Source: Symploca sp. SIO1C2
Lineage (GTDB): Bacteria > Cyanobacteriota > Cyanobacteriia > Cyanobacteriales > Coleofasciculaceae
Direction: 5' to 3'
NCBI GenBank assembly: GCA_010672925.1
Contig: JAAHFP010000004.1
Coordinates: forward strand, 62,001-126,000
DNA: 64,000 nucleotides
Both the position numbers and the translations under genes were made by a program. Numbering within the stretch: the stretch's first letter is position 1; every line of letters starts with the position of its first letter. Shown piece by piece: positions 9,252 to 17,302 of this stretch. The notes under the pieces were generated by a model. It made no database searches. It saw nothing but the letters and a program-made list of their open reading frames with translations, and had not been told where the DNA came from.

Positions 9252-9626
9252 ATGTATTATTACTTGCCACAACCACCATATTTTTTGATAGTTATTGGTT
9301 TGTTTGTGGCGCTAACATCTGGTGCAGCTTTTGAAGCGACCCTTAAACAAAAAGTGCAGGAATGGTCAAAAAACCGATCCACTCGTCATTTAGCTCAAAT
9401 GCAAGGAATTCAGTTATCCCTACCATTTATGGGCATGGCGGTAGGAATTTGTCTATTTCTTGATGGTGGATTGGAGGCTTTTTTCTTACCTCCCTGGCTT
9501 TCTTATGGGCTATCTATATCCCTAACTCTATTTATTGGTTTACTAGTTTGGTATCAGTTGAGTAAACTTCTCATTCAGTTAGAGCAAGGTGGCTCAAAAG
9601 CAATAGATTTAGATGCTGTTGAGTAA
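9252..9626 (+). CDS. Small conserved membrane protein of unknown function
   Basis: 124 residues with three predicted membrane segments (about 9-28, 55-75, 80-102) and a short charged loop (KQKVQEWSKNRSTRH) after the first. A good ribosome site (TTAGGAGTG) precedes the ATG. It follows the ABC1 kinase gene on the same strand, 159 bp away across a repeat. I recognise it only as a hypothetical protein of cyanobacterial type; no function is assigned. Confidence 0.75.
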   Translation: MYYYLPQPPYFLIVIGLFVALTSGAAFEATLKQKVQEWSKNRSTRHLAQMQGIQLSLPFMGMAVGICLFLDGGLEAFFLPPWLSYGLSISLTLFIGLLVWYQLSKLLIQLEQGGSKAIDLDAVE

Positions 9627-9749
9627 GTTTCTCACTTTACCTATAGGATTGTTGATCCCCCTAAATCCCCCTTGGAAAGGGGGACTTTTGTCTGCTGTAC
9701 TTTATTACAATGCAAAGCGCTGTATGCGATCGCATTTCCTCATAAAAGC

Positions 9750-9807
9750 TTATTTTGTGCTATTATTACTTCCTAATAGGAAAGGTGTGCGCTTATATAT
9801 AAAGTAT
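9750..9807. repeat. 58-bp dispersed repeat, copy 1
   Basis: Begins TTATTTTGTGCTATTATT and ends GTGTGCGCTTATATATAAAG plus TAT. A copy of the same 58-bp length at 31573-31630 matches 49 of 58 positions. Neither copy encodes anything recognisable. Confidence 0.75.
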
Positions 9808-9825
9808 CAATCCTGAGGCCAAAAG

Positions 9826-9913
9826 GAGTGAGCGAAAAAAGGAGTAGGGAAATTAGTCAGCAGATACACCAGACGCACGAGAAATAAAATCCCACTTAAA
9901 ATTTAGTTCATCC
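9826..9913. mobile_element. MITE-like element with 9-bp target site duplication, copy 1
   Basis: An 88-bp element with imperfect terminal inverted repeats: left GAGTGAGCGAAAAAAGGAG, right end reading in reverse complement GGATGAACTAAATTTTAAGT. It is flanked on both sides by the 9-bp direct repeat GGCCAAAAG (9817-9825 and 9914-9922). A related element with its own 9-bp duplication is at 17131-17247. It is too short for a transposase and so presumably non-autonomous. Confidence 0.8.
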
Positions 9914-10048
9914 GGCCAAAAGCGATTGCCTACGGCACCAGCAAAGCTGATCGCACCTCTTAAGATAACAGTTATTGAAGCCCTCCAGCCCCCAATTATG
10001 GGAAAGTCCGGATTCAAAGTCCCCCTTTTTAAGGGGGATTTAGGGGGA

Positions 10049-10375
10049 TCAACAACGTACCCCATAGCAGAGCAAACTGCTGTAAGAAATTGGTTTGCCC
10101 ATTGTTGTTATTGTACCTCGTAACAGCGCGAAGCGCTGTATCAGTGCCTCTTGTAATTCCTTCAGCTTTACCAATCCTGTGGAATGGATTTGAGCTTCCC
10201 CTTTGCCATCTAGTTGCTGCGGCAAACGCTGGACACGAAAGGGTTGATAACCATATTCTCTAAGGTATCAAGCAATATCTTCTGCATCCTTTGCCGCTGC
10301 CTTCAAGTCCTGAAGGGTAGTCATTTGAGGATAGCGATTAATCCCAACTACAAGGGCTTCCCATTCCGAAGTCAT
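10049..10375 (-). pseudogene. Broken caspase-like (peptidase C14) gene fragment
   Basis: Reading leftward from an ATG at 10375, 35 codons give a caspase-family N-terminus (WEALVVGINRYPQMTTLQDL, KAAAKDAEDIA). A TGA follows at codon 36 (10268-10270). After the stop the same frame continues with family-like sequence (YLREYGYQPFRVQRLP, then GLVKLKELQEALIQRF) to about 10130, where the similarity ends at repeat sequence. The His/Cys catalytic part is absent. Caspase-like proteins of this type are common in filamentous cyanobacteria. The gene has one nonsense mutation and has lost its 3' part. Confidence 0.7.
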
Positions 10376-10739
10376 CTTCTTCAACCTGCTGGATACTCTC
10401 TTAATTCACACCTGTCGTTACAGCACGAGAATTGGTAAATTATGGAGGGTCAATATTAAAGTTTAATATAATAGCTTCAGATAAGTTTAACGGTCAAAAA
10501 ACTAAGATTTCTTGAAAAACTCAAACAGCGTTTAGGCTAGGAAGGGTTAGATTTCCGACTTCTTAAATAGATCGGGAATCTGGGATAATCTGGTAGAGGT
10601 CGGAAATTTAGGAGAATAATCAGTACCCCGTCCTCTTTAACCTCCTAGTATTTACCATTGTTGCGGTTATGACGTGGTTAATTAGGAGGCAATGGAAGCG
10701 ATCTTAAGGCAGGAGGCAGGAGGGAAGGTAGAAAAACAT
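10376..10739. other. Gene-free stretch with one long inverted repeat
   Basis: No gene is supported. GATTTCCGACTTC (10550-10562) pairs with GAGGTCGGAAATT (10596-10608), 11 of 13 positions, forming a ~59-bp hairpin element. The end carries a GGCAGGAGGCAGGAGG heptamer tract. Confidence 0.5.
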
Positions 10740-11531
10740 TTACCCCTGCACCTGATTCCGACAAAATGCCAATGCCTCTGCTAAATCACTAGTTTGCTGT
10801 GGATACTCTAATACTGGACGAGTAATTACGACTAAGGGAATCCCTAATTCTGCTGCTACCTCTCGCTTCACCTCCTCTCCTCCAGCTACCCCAGAAGCCT
10901 TCGTCACCACTAGAGATATATTCCAGTGACACCAAAGCGCTTTCTCCAAAATAGCGGGTACAGGAGGACGCAGGGCAATGATCCTATCTGATTTGAATCC
11001 AGCCGCGATCGCAATTTCCAAAGATGCCGAAGTAGGCAAAATTCTGGTAAACAGGGTTGATTGTTTTTGCCAGGAACGGAACAGAGGTAAGGCTTTACAA
11101 CCTACAGTTAATAGTACCCTTTGCTGATGTAGGTAGTTACCTGCCAGGAGAGTATCAAAGCTATCAAGGGAAATTACTGGTGAATTATCGGCTTGACCCT
11201 GCGCAGCTAGACGTTCAAATCTTAGATAGGGGATTTGTTGCTCATCTGCTGCTCTCATCGCTATTTGAGAAATTTCCACTGCATAAGGATGAGAGGCATC
11301 TACAATCGCGACAATCTGCTGCCGCTGAAAAAACTGCCATAGCTGCTGAGCATCCAAACGCCCTACTAACACCTCTAATTTTCTGCTTCGGGGATACAGT
11401 GCCTTAGCGTCTTTTGTGGTTACAGTCACCGTACAAGATAACCCCAATGATGCGATCGCACGAGCCAAAGTTACACTCTCAGTCGTACCACCAATCAGCC
11501 AAAGACGTTTATTAATAGTATAGTTATTCAA
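10740..11531 (-). CDS. cobK: Precorrin-6A reductase
   Basis: 263 residues with the CobK/CbiJ layout: an N-terminal nucleotide-binding segment (LWLIGGTTESVTLARAIASL), the conserved DASHPYA motif (VAIVDASHPYAVEISQIA), LLTVGCKALPLF in the middle, and VTKASGVAGGEEVKREVAA near the C-terminus. It reduces the corrin macrocycle with NAD(P)H in cobalamin (pseudocobalamin) synthesis. The start is a TTG at 11531 in the sequence GGTTGAATAAC; no ATG fits better. No other cob gene or cobalamin riboswitch is visible nearby, so it is scattered from its pathway, as is usual in cyanobacteria. Confidence 0.9.
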   Translation of the reverse strand: MNNYTINKRLWLIGGTTESVTLARAIASLGLSCTVTVTTKDAKALYPRSRKLEVLVGRLDAQQLWQFFQRQQIVAIVDASHPYAVEISQIAMRAADEQQIPYLRFERLAAQGQADNSPVISLDSFDTLLAGNYLHQQRVLLTVGCKALPLFRSWQKQSTLFTRILPTSASLEIAIAAGFKSDRIIALRPPVPAILEKALWCHWNISLVVTKASGVAGGEEVKREVAAELGIPLVVITRPVLEYPQQTSDLAEALAFCRNQVQG

Positions 11532-11640
11532 CCTGGTATTATGTTATATCATGTTGACATAATTACCCATAACAACAACTTCTCCAAGCCTGTGTGTCCC
11601 CGTGTTAGTTCTAACTAGGGGTCTTCAACCTCATATAATA

Positions 11641-11835
11641 TTACTTTCCTTTTAAAGCTTTAGTAAAGTTTTGGCGATAGGACTTATTAGCCATGAGCAA
11701 TACAGGCCATAACATAGATAAGGCAAGGCGATTGGGCAAACTGCGGGAAAAGTTAGTCCGCTCAAACCCTTGCCAAAACTTCCAGGCACCGTAGCCATAA
11801 ATCCCGAATATAACGAACAAAATCAATGGTTTCAT
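11641..11835 (-). CDS. Small conserved single-membrane-segment protein
   Basis: 64 residues. A hydrophobic N-terminal segment (ILFVIFGIYGYGAWKFW) is followed by a basic amphipathic part (SLPNRLALSMLWPVLLM, then SYRQNFTKALKGK). This looks like a short cyanobacterial membrane protein rather than a chance frame. The ATG lies at the edge of a 485-bp divergent intergenic region. Function unknown. Confidence 0.6.
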   Translation of the reverse strand: MKPLILFVIFGIYGYGAWKFWQGFERTNFSRSLPNRLALSMLWPVLLMANKSYRQNFTKALKGK

Positions 11836-12320
11836 CTAAACAACCCCCAAAAACACGGACTAGATTTATTTTGCTGTAGCTTTGCGATAGACAATTTCTT
11901 TACATATTGTCCTTACTCAAGATTTTAAGACAGTTTTCTGGAAGGATATCATCTTTAGTAAACTAGTTCGATCAACCTAGACCGAGGGCTGTTAATTAAA
12001 GTAAAGTTTTTTTCTTTTTCCTTATTCTTAATCTAAAGATTACCATGATCAGCTATTTGTAGCCATACAAAAGCTCCAGTCCAAGAAGACCATTTCTCAA
12101 AATTGACTATTAGTCAATTTTCTTAGGACTTATTCCTTGAGTCGTAGGTAATTTTACTGGTAGTCTGTATTATTGATTAATAGTAAGATTAGAGCTTTTG
12201 TGTCAACTCACCTCCTATAGAAGCCCCTCAAAGCTTTACAATTGTTAAGAGACTATAAAAAGCATACGGAACGTAAATTATTGCGAGACAACTCCGTAAA
12301 ATGTATAACTAGGAGGACTT
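11836..12320. promoter_or_regulatory. Divergent intergenic region with a 23-bp perfect palindrome
   Basis: Lies between two divergently transcribed genes and must hold the promoters of both. A perfect palindrome at 12099-12121 (arms AAAATTGACTA and TAGTCAATTTT around a central T) is the strongest feature. Because it sits upstream of both genes it is a better operator or repeat candidate than a terminator. A strong AGGAGG (12311-12316) sits before the right-hand ATG. Confidence 0.45.
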
Positions 12321-14861
12321 ATGAGAGCAGTGCTGATGGCGGGCGGTTCCGGAACACGTTTAAGACCGCTGACCTGCGATCTAGCAAAGCCAATGGTGCC
12401 CATTCTGAATCGACCCATTGCTGAGCACATTATTAATTTACTTAAAAAGCATAATATCAAGGAGGTAATTGCCACACTGCACTATCTCCCAGACGTTATG
12501 CGAGACTACTTCCAAGACGGGAGTGATTTTGGGGTACAAATGACTTATGCCGTCGAAGAAGATCAACCCCTAGGAACAGCAGGCTGTGTCAAAAATGTTG
12601 CTGAATTACTCAATGACACTTTTTTAGTAATTAGTGGTGACAGTGTTACCGATTTTGATCTGAGCACAGCTATTGAATTTCACAAAAGCAGGCAATCTAA
12701 GGCTACGCTAGTGCTTACTCGTGTGCCCAATCCCGTTGAGTTTGGGGTGGTAATCACTGATGAAGACATGCGTATTAGCCGATTTTTAGAAAAACCTTCC
12801 ACTAGCGAAATTTTTTCTGATACGGTTAATACCGGTACTTATATTCTAGAGCCTTCTGTTCTAGAATATCTCCCAGCTAATGAAGAATGTGATTTTTCCA
12901 AAGACTTGTTTCCCCTACTGCTAGAAAAGGGCGAACCAATGTACGGCTATGTGGCTGAGGGATACTGGTGTGATGTGGGTCATCTGGACGCTTACCGAGA
13001 CGCTCAGTATGATGCTCTGGAAGGCAAAGTAAATGTGGATTTTGCCTATAAAGAAGAAAAACCAGGAGTATGGGTAGGACAAAACACCTTTATTGACTCC
13101 ACCGTAAAAATTGATCCCCCAGTGCTAATTGGTGACAACTGTCGTATTGGTCCAAGGGTGAAAATTGAAGCCGGTACGGTGATTGGTGATAATGTAACTG
13201 TGGGTGCTTATGCTAACCTGAAGCGACCAATTATCTGGAATGGGGCAATTGTTGGTGATGAAGCTCATCTTCGTGCTTGTACTATTTCTCGTGGTACGAG
13301 GATTGACCGTCACGCTCATGTGCTGGAAGGTGCTGTCGTTGGCGCTCTTTCTCGGGTCGGAGAAGAAGCACAAATTAGTCCTAGTGTAAGAGTGTGGCCA
13401 AGCAAAAGCATTGAATCTGGCGCGACATTAAATATCAACTTAATTTGGGGCAACAGTGCTCAACGCAATCTATTTGTCCAACGTGGTGTCCAAGGCTTAG
13501 CCAATATTGACATTACTCCAGAATTTGCAGTTAAGTTAGGGGCCGCTTACGGTTCTACCTTAAAACCCGGGGTTCAAGTAGCAGTATCTCGTGATCAACG
13601 AAGTATCTCCCGGATGGTTTCTCGGTCTTTAATGGCTGGTTTGATGTCAGTTGGAATCAATATCCAAAACTTGGAAGCCACAGCAATTCCTTTAGCTCGC
13701 ATGGTCTTGCCTACCCTGTCAGTGTCTGGTGGTATTCATGTACGAGTTCATCCAGATCGACCAGATTATATTCTCATTGAGATTTTTGACTCCCAAGGAA
13801 TCAATATTTCTAAAGGGAAAGAGAAAAAAATTGAAGGAGCTTATTTTAAGGAGGACTTGCGACGAGCACAGATTCAAGAAATTGGTAGCGTTAGTTACCC
13901 TAGCCAGATCATCGAGACCTACAGTAAAGGATTTGCCGAACATCTTAACCTGCCAGCCATTGCGAACAGTAGCTCCAAGATCGTCTTAGACTATGGCTAT
14001 GGTGTTTCTGGGGCAGTACTACCCCAACTTTTAAAGAAATTTGATTGTGATGCCGTAGTCCTCAATGCTAGTTTGAACCAAGTCTCCCTCTCAGCAACTG
14101 AACGAGAGGGATTACTTACTCAGCTAGGTCAAGTAGTAGAGGCACTAAAAGCCAATTTTGGTGTGCAGGTCTCTGCGAATGGGGAACAACTAATTTTGAT
14201 GGACGAATCGGGGATGCCGGTTAGAGGTCAGATGTTAACCGCGCTGATGGTTAACCTAATGCTAACGGCCAATCCTCGTAGTACAGTAGTTGTACCAGTA
14301 CATGTTTCTAGTGCGGTAGAACAAATTGCCCGTCGCCATGATGGCAAAGTAATTCGTACCAAGGCTAACCCGACAGCTTTAATGGAAGCATCTCAGACTA
14401 ATCCAAATGTTGTGTTCGGAGGTTCTGAGGAAATGGGCTTTATTTTCCCTCAGCTACATCCAGGATTTGATGCGATGTTCTGTATCGCTAAGTTAATTGA
14501 GATGTTGACAATACAGGAACGAACACTCGGTCAAATTCGCACGGAATTGCCCCGTGTTTCTCACAAATCTTACACTATGCGTTGCCCGTGGACAGCGAAG
14601 GGTTCCCTGATGCGTCATCTTGTAGAAAACCACTCCACCGAAAATTTGGAGTTAATTGATGGGGTGAAGATCATCGATGCCCAAAGCGATAGTTGGGTGC
14701 TCATTTTGCCTGATGCTGGGGATCCTTTGGTTCATATCTATGCCAACAGCAATGATCGGGATTGGACAGATGAAAACCTCAGGAAATATCGCAACTACGT
14801 TCAGGAGTTTGTCGAACAAGAACAGGGTGTAGAACCTAGCAAAGCTGAAGTGTCGTTATAA
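12321..14861 (+). CDS. Mannose-1-phosphate guanylyltransferase-like protein fused to a phosphomannomutase-like domain
   Basis: 846 residues. Residues ~1-235 are a nucleotidyltransferase with the signature MAGGSGTRLRPLT, then SGDSVTDFD and the EKP motif (FLEKPST). Residues ~245-370 are a left-handed beta-helix of hexapeptide repeats (VLIGDNCRIGPRVKIEAG). Residues ~380-830 resemble alpha-D-phosphohexomutase. The usual TASHNP phosphoserine loop is missing: the corresponding stretch reads SGGIHVRVHPDRPD. The fusion is common in cyanobacteria and would make NDP-sugars for polysaccharides; the mutase half may be non-catalytic. AGGAGG four bases before the ATG fixes the start. Confidence 0.92.
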   Translation: MRAVLMAGGSGTRLRPLTCDLAKPMVPILNRPIAEHIINLLKKHNIKEVIATLHYLPDVMRDYFQDGSDFGVQMTYAVEEDQPLGTAGCVKNVAELLNDTFLVISGDSVTDFDLSTAIEFHKSRQSKATLVLTRVPNPVEFGVVITDEDMRISRFLEKPSTSEIFSDTVNTGTYILEPSVLEYLPANEECDFSKDLFPLLLEKGEPMYGYVAEGYWCDVGHLDAYRDAQYDALEGKVNVDFAYKEEKPGVWVGQNTFIDSTVKIDPPVLIGDNCRIGPRVKIEAGTVIGDNVTVGAYANLKRPIIWNGAIVGDEAHLRACTISRGTRIDRHAHVLEGAVVGALSRVGEEAQISPSVRVWPSKSIESGATLNINLIWGNSAQRNLFVQRGVQGLANIDITPEFAVKLGAAYGSTLKPGVQVAVSRDQRSISRMVSRSLMAGLMSVGINIQNLEATAIPLARMVLPTLSVSGGIHVRVHPDRPDYILIEIFDSQGINISKGKEKKIEGAYFKEDLRRAQIQEIGSVSYPSQIIETYSKGFAEHLNLPAIANSSSKIVLDYGYGVSGAVLPQLLKKFDCDAVVLNASLNQVSLSATEREGLLTQLGQVVEALKANFGVQVSANGEQLILMDESGMPVRGQMLTALMVNLMLTANPRSTVVVPVHVSSAVEQIARRHDGKVIRTKANPTALMEASQTNPNVVFGGSEEMGFIFPQLHPGFDAMFCIAKLIEMLTIQERTLGQIRTELPRVSHKSYTMRCPWTAKGSLMRHLVENHSTENLELIDGVKIIDAQSDSWVLILPDAGDPLVHIYANSNDRDWTDENLRKYRNYVQEFVEQEQGVEPSKAEVSL

Positions 14862-14862
14862 A

Positions 14863-14975
14863 AGGTGTTAGGTATTAGGTGTTAGGCTTTAGGTAATAGT
14901 GTTGTACCCAATCTGGTTATTATGGAACACTTACCAACTTATTCACTTTTCCTAACCTAATACCTAATACTAATT
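14863..14975. repeat. GGTGTTAGG/CCTAATACC inverted heptamer tracts
   Basis: Directly after the preceding stop codon, tandem GTTAGGT/ATTAGGT units (14863-14893) are followed ~60 bp on by the complementary tract CCTAACCTAATACCTAATAC (14951-14970). The pair can form a long imperfect stem and may act as a terminator. Confidence 0.5.
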
Positions 14976-15037
14976 GATACACTTGTTCTATAATTGATGC
15001 TGATCACCCAGAGCCCTAAGGAGGAGTGAACCCGAAT

Positions 15038-15598
15038 ATGAACAGTTGCATCTTAATGGCACAAATCATTCAAGCCCCAGAACTTCGTTACACCCCGGAT
15101 AATCAAACTCCCCTTACCCAGATGCTAGTCCAGTTTCCTGGGTTGAGACCTGAAGACGCACCAGCTACCTTAAAGGTGATTGGCTGGGGTAATTTTGCCC
15201 ATGAAATTAAGGAAAACTATATTGCTGGCGATCATATAGTAATTGAAGGCCGCTTGGTTATGAATACTATAGAGCGACCAGAAGGCTTCAAAGAAAAACG
15301 AGCAGAGTTTACTGCTTCCCGGATTCATAAACTTGGAGGCAACGCCGATTGGTCTTCTCCAACCTCCACACCTAGCACCACTTTTGATAAGCCAACTCCG
15401 ATACCTTCAGCAAACACCAATAATGTCGTTGTACCGATAAGATCTAATACCTCATCAGCATCAGTATCTGACACCAGTAATCTCGAACAAGATTTTCCTT
15501 CAACGACCACTGAACAAGGCTTTGAACCCTCGATTGTTCCAGCTTCGATTTCTGCTAATCCAGAAAATCAACCAGATTTGGATGATATCCCTTTTTAG
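15038..15598 (+). CDS. Single-stranded DNA-binding protein (SSB)
   Basis: An OB-fold domain occupies residues ~1-105 (MNSCILMAQIIQAPELRYT, VQFPGLRPED, VIGWGNFAHEIKE, IVIEGRLVMNT). A long Ser/Thr/Pro-rich disordered linker follows, and the acidic tail ends DLDDIPF, the partner-binding tip typical of bacterial SSB. It binds single-stranded DNA in replication and repair. A GTG at 15026 with AAGGAGG just before it is possible, but the ATG at 15038 matches the usual SSB start; the protein is 186 residues from there. Confidence 0.85.
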   Translation: MNSCILMAQIIQAPELRYTPDNQTPLTQMLVQFPGLRPEDAPATLKVIGWGNFAHEIKENYIAGDHIVIEGRLVMNTIERPEGFKEKRAEFTASRIHKLGGNADWSSPTSTPSTTFDKPTPIPSANTNNVVVPIRSNTSSASVSDTSNLEQDFPSTTTEQGFEPSIVPASISANPENQPDLDDIPF

Positions 15599-15915
15599 GA
15601 AGCACAAGCTAGTGCCCCTGCGCGGAATTAAGAATTAAGAATGGTTATAGAGTAAGGATTCTATCGATTTCAAACTGGTTACTTATTGCTGCCGCGCTGC
15701 ACTAGGAGGCAGTCCCGATGAAAAAAATTTTCACCACCATGCATGAAAATTCCTCTCTCTGCGTCTGGTGCGTCTCTTTCAAGTCAGGATGTAGGAGTTA
15801 AGAAAGCTTGCTTCGCAAGAACTTTTTAACCCTTTTTTACTGGTGGGTTATTTCCGCCGTGCTGTAGTCGTGTTTTTGACATTCACATTTAGGTTTGAGG
15901 TAAAGAAAAACAATT
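15599..15915. repeat. Repeat-filled intergenic region
   Basis: No gene is seen. It holds two copies of a short dispersed repeat (TTGCTGCCGCGCTGCACTAG at 15687-15706, and GGTTATTTCCGCCGTGCTGT at 15846-15865), also found at 9178-9199. The stretch from the hairpin AAAGCTTGCTTCGCAAG (followed by TTTTT) to this motif parallels 9137-9200, so a ~65-bp repeat appears to have been copied. Confidence 0.55.
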
Positions 15916-16194
15916 GTGTTTCAACTTTTATATTCACTAATTCACACCATCCAACCATTTTGGGTGATATTGTGCTGTTGTTTAAGTTGGGTTTTTATTA
16001 TGCTTGTATTATTGACTATTTGGTCAACAATTAAAGATTTTTTGGCAAAATCAAAAAGTATGCACCAAGTACCCTGTAGCAACTGTCAATTTTTCACTAG
16101 CGATTACCGCCTCAAGTGTACAGTACATCCTTCTATTGCGAATTCTGAGAGAGCTATTAATTGTCGTGATTATGAGCAATCTAATGTTTACTAG
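15916..16194 (+). CDS. Small membrane-anchored cysteine-rich protein, unknown function
   Basis: 92 residues from a GTG. There is one hydrophobic segment (WVILCCCLSWVFIMLVLLTI), then a soluble C-terminal part with four conserved-looking cysteines (VPCSNCQFFTSDYRLKCTVH and AINCRDYE). The CxxC-x10-C-x14-C spacing suggests a metal or iron-sulfur site or disulfides. I recognise the tail as a short conserved cyanobacterial family but know no function. The start is uncertain; the Cys-rich domain is the reliable part. Confidence 0.65.
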   Translation: MFQLLYSLIHTIQPFWVILCCCLSWVFIMLVLLTIWSTIKDFLAKSKSMHQVPCSNCQFFTSDYRLKCTVHPSIANSERAINCRDYEQSNVY

Positions 16195-16218
16195 AACACC
16201 GATGTACTTTTGAATGTG

Positions 16219-16250
16219 TGGACATTGTCTGCCTGAATAGCTATACTATT
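16219..16250 (+). promoter_or_regulatory. Probable promoter and operator of the toxin-antitoxin pair
   Basis: TGGACA (16219-16224) and TATACT (16242-16247) are separated by 17 bp, close to sigma-70 consensus. The -10 lies inside an inverted repeat AATAG-CTATA-CTATT (16236-16250). This would suit antitoxin autorepression. It ends 25 bp before the antitoxin ATG. Confidence 0.55.
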
Positions 16251-16275
16251 AATGTAAGCGAACTAGAGAGCTAAG

Positions 16276-16563
16276 ATGCCTCACACTTTTCAAGCTAAAA
16301 ATAGCCGTATTGATTTACGAGTTACTCAAGAGCAAAAAGAACTCCTAGAACGAGCAGCCGCAGTGAAAGGAGTTTCTTTAAGTGCCTATACTCTTTTCTA
16401 TTTGCTTCCTATTGCTAGGCAGGACATAGATTTTCACGACAAGTTAGTTCTACCAAATCGCGATCGCGATTTATTTTTGTCTATAATGGAAAATCCACCG
16501 CAGCTGACGGGAAAGCTTAAAACTACTATCCAAAAGTTTCGAGACAAGTATGGCAAATCGTAA
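16276..16563 (+). CDS. DUF1778 (TacA-like) antitoxin
   Basis: 95 residues with the ribbon-helix-helix signature of DUF1778 antitoxins (NSRIDLRVTQEQKELLERAA, KGVSLSAYTLFYLLP). The N-terminal part should bind operator DNA as a dimer. The C-terminal half would wrap and neutralise the acetyltransferase toxin encoded next. The last codons overlap the toxin start by 14 bp, so the two are translationally linked. A promoter with an inverted repeat over its -10 lies just upstream. Confidence 0.85.
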   Translation: MPHTFQAKNSRIDLRVTQEQKELLERAAAVKGVSLSAYTLFYLLPIARQDIDFHDKLVLPNRDRDLFLSIMENPPQLTGKLKTTIQKFRDKYGKS

Positions 16564-17083
16564 ACATAAATGGGACTTTTTGCCTATTGATAAAAGATTT
16601 CAAAGAGATACTTTTGACTGTGGCAATAGAGTTCTTAATCAATATATTAAAAAATATGCTTGGCAAAATCACCAAAAGGGAATTGCCAAAACTTTTATTG
16701 CTCTTCCGGCATCAGGTGGACTCAAGGTCAATGGTTACTATACCATAACCACAGGTATCATCGAGTACGAGTCTTTTCCTGAATCTTATCAAAGAAAGAT
16801 GCCTGCCTCTCCGATTACCGCTACGTTAATTGATAAGTTAGCAGTGGATAGTCCTGTTCAGGGACAAGGTTTGGGAGAAGAACTTTTAGTTGATGCTCTC
16901 TATCGTATTGTTTGCACTGCTCAAGAAATTGGTATTTTTGCGATTAGAGTTGATGCTATAGATTTACAGGCAAAGGAATTCTATCTTAAACATGAGTTTA
17001 TTCCATTTCAAGATAAAGAACTTTCTCTCTTCTTACCCTTAGAAAGTATTGCTAGAGAGTTCTATATAGATTCTAGATGGTAA
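16550..17083 (+). CDS. GNAT-family acetyltransferase toxin (TacT/AtaT-like)
   Basis: 177 residues with the GNAT fold: an N-terminal segment common in TacT-type toxins (DFLPIDKRFQRDTFDCGNRV), LIDKLAVDSPVQGQGLGEEL containing the acetyl-CoA-binding QGQGLG loop, and a C-terminal FYLKHEFIPF motif. Toxins of this class acetylate the amino group of charged tRNA and block translation; that activity is inferred from family. It overlaps the antitoxin by 14 bp. A 9-bp-duplication element lies ~47 bp downstream. Confidence 0.85.
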   Translation: MANRKHKWDFLPIDKRFQRDTFDCGNRVLNQYIKKYAWQNHQKGIAKTFIALPASGGLKVNGYYTITTGIIEYESFPESYQRKMPASPITATLIDKLAVDSPVQGQGLGEELLVDALYRIVCTAQEIGIFAIRVDAIDLQAKEFYLKHEFIPFQDKELSLFLPLESIAREFYIDSRW

Positions 17084-17130
17084 GTGTTAGGTAGTGAGCG
17101 AAAAAAAGTTACGCGATCGCAGCATAGGAG

Positions 17131-17247
17131 GGGTGAGCGAAAAAAAGGGTGGGGAGCTGAGGAAGCTGAGGAAGCTGGGGGATAAGAGAGAACTTATAAT
17201 TTTTGGACACAAAGCTCAAGAAATCCCACCCAAAATTTCGTTCACCC
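17131..17247. mobile_element. MITE-like element with 9-bp target site duplication, copy 2
   Basis: 117 bp. Left end GGGTGAGCGAAAAAAAGGGT and right end, in reverse complement, GGGTGAACGAAATTTTGGGT match at 18 of 23 positions over the full 23-bp terminal repeats. The flanks are an exact 9-bp direct repeat GCATAGGAG (17122-17130 and 17248-17256). The interior carries a GCTGAGGAA nonamer array. A solitary left-end sequence GTGAGCGAAAAAAA lies at 17094-17107, so an older partial copy may precede it. Confidence 0.85.
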
Positions 17248-17302
17248 GCATAGGAGAGAGGATATCTTATCAAGATTGAGACAATTATATTGGGTTAATA
17301 CT

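Larger units (their letters stand above)
9651..10053. repeat. Inverted pair of GTTGATCCCCCTAAATCCCC repeats
   Basis: A ~39-bp sequence at 9651-9689 (GTTGATCCCCCTAAATCCCC, then an AAAGGGGGACTTT hairpin) recurs in reverse complement at 10017-10053. The two copies face each other across ~330 bp that holds the 58-bp repeat and the small transposable element. No target duplication is visible outside the pair, so they may be independent insertions of a common cyanobacterial hairpin repeat. Confidence 0.7.

Noticed and set aside
12280-12308. TTGCGA-17-TATAAC promoter before the nucleotidyltransferase gene
   Set aside because: The transcript would begin inside or after the AGGAGG ribosome site, leaving no leader; chance match.
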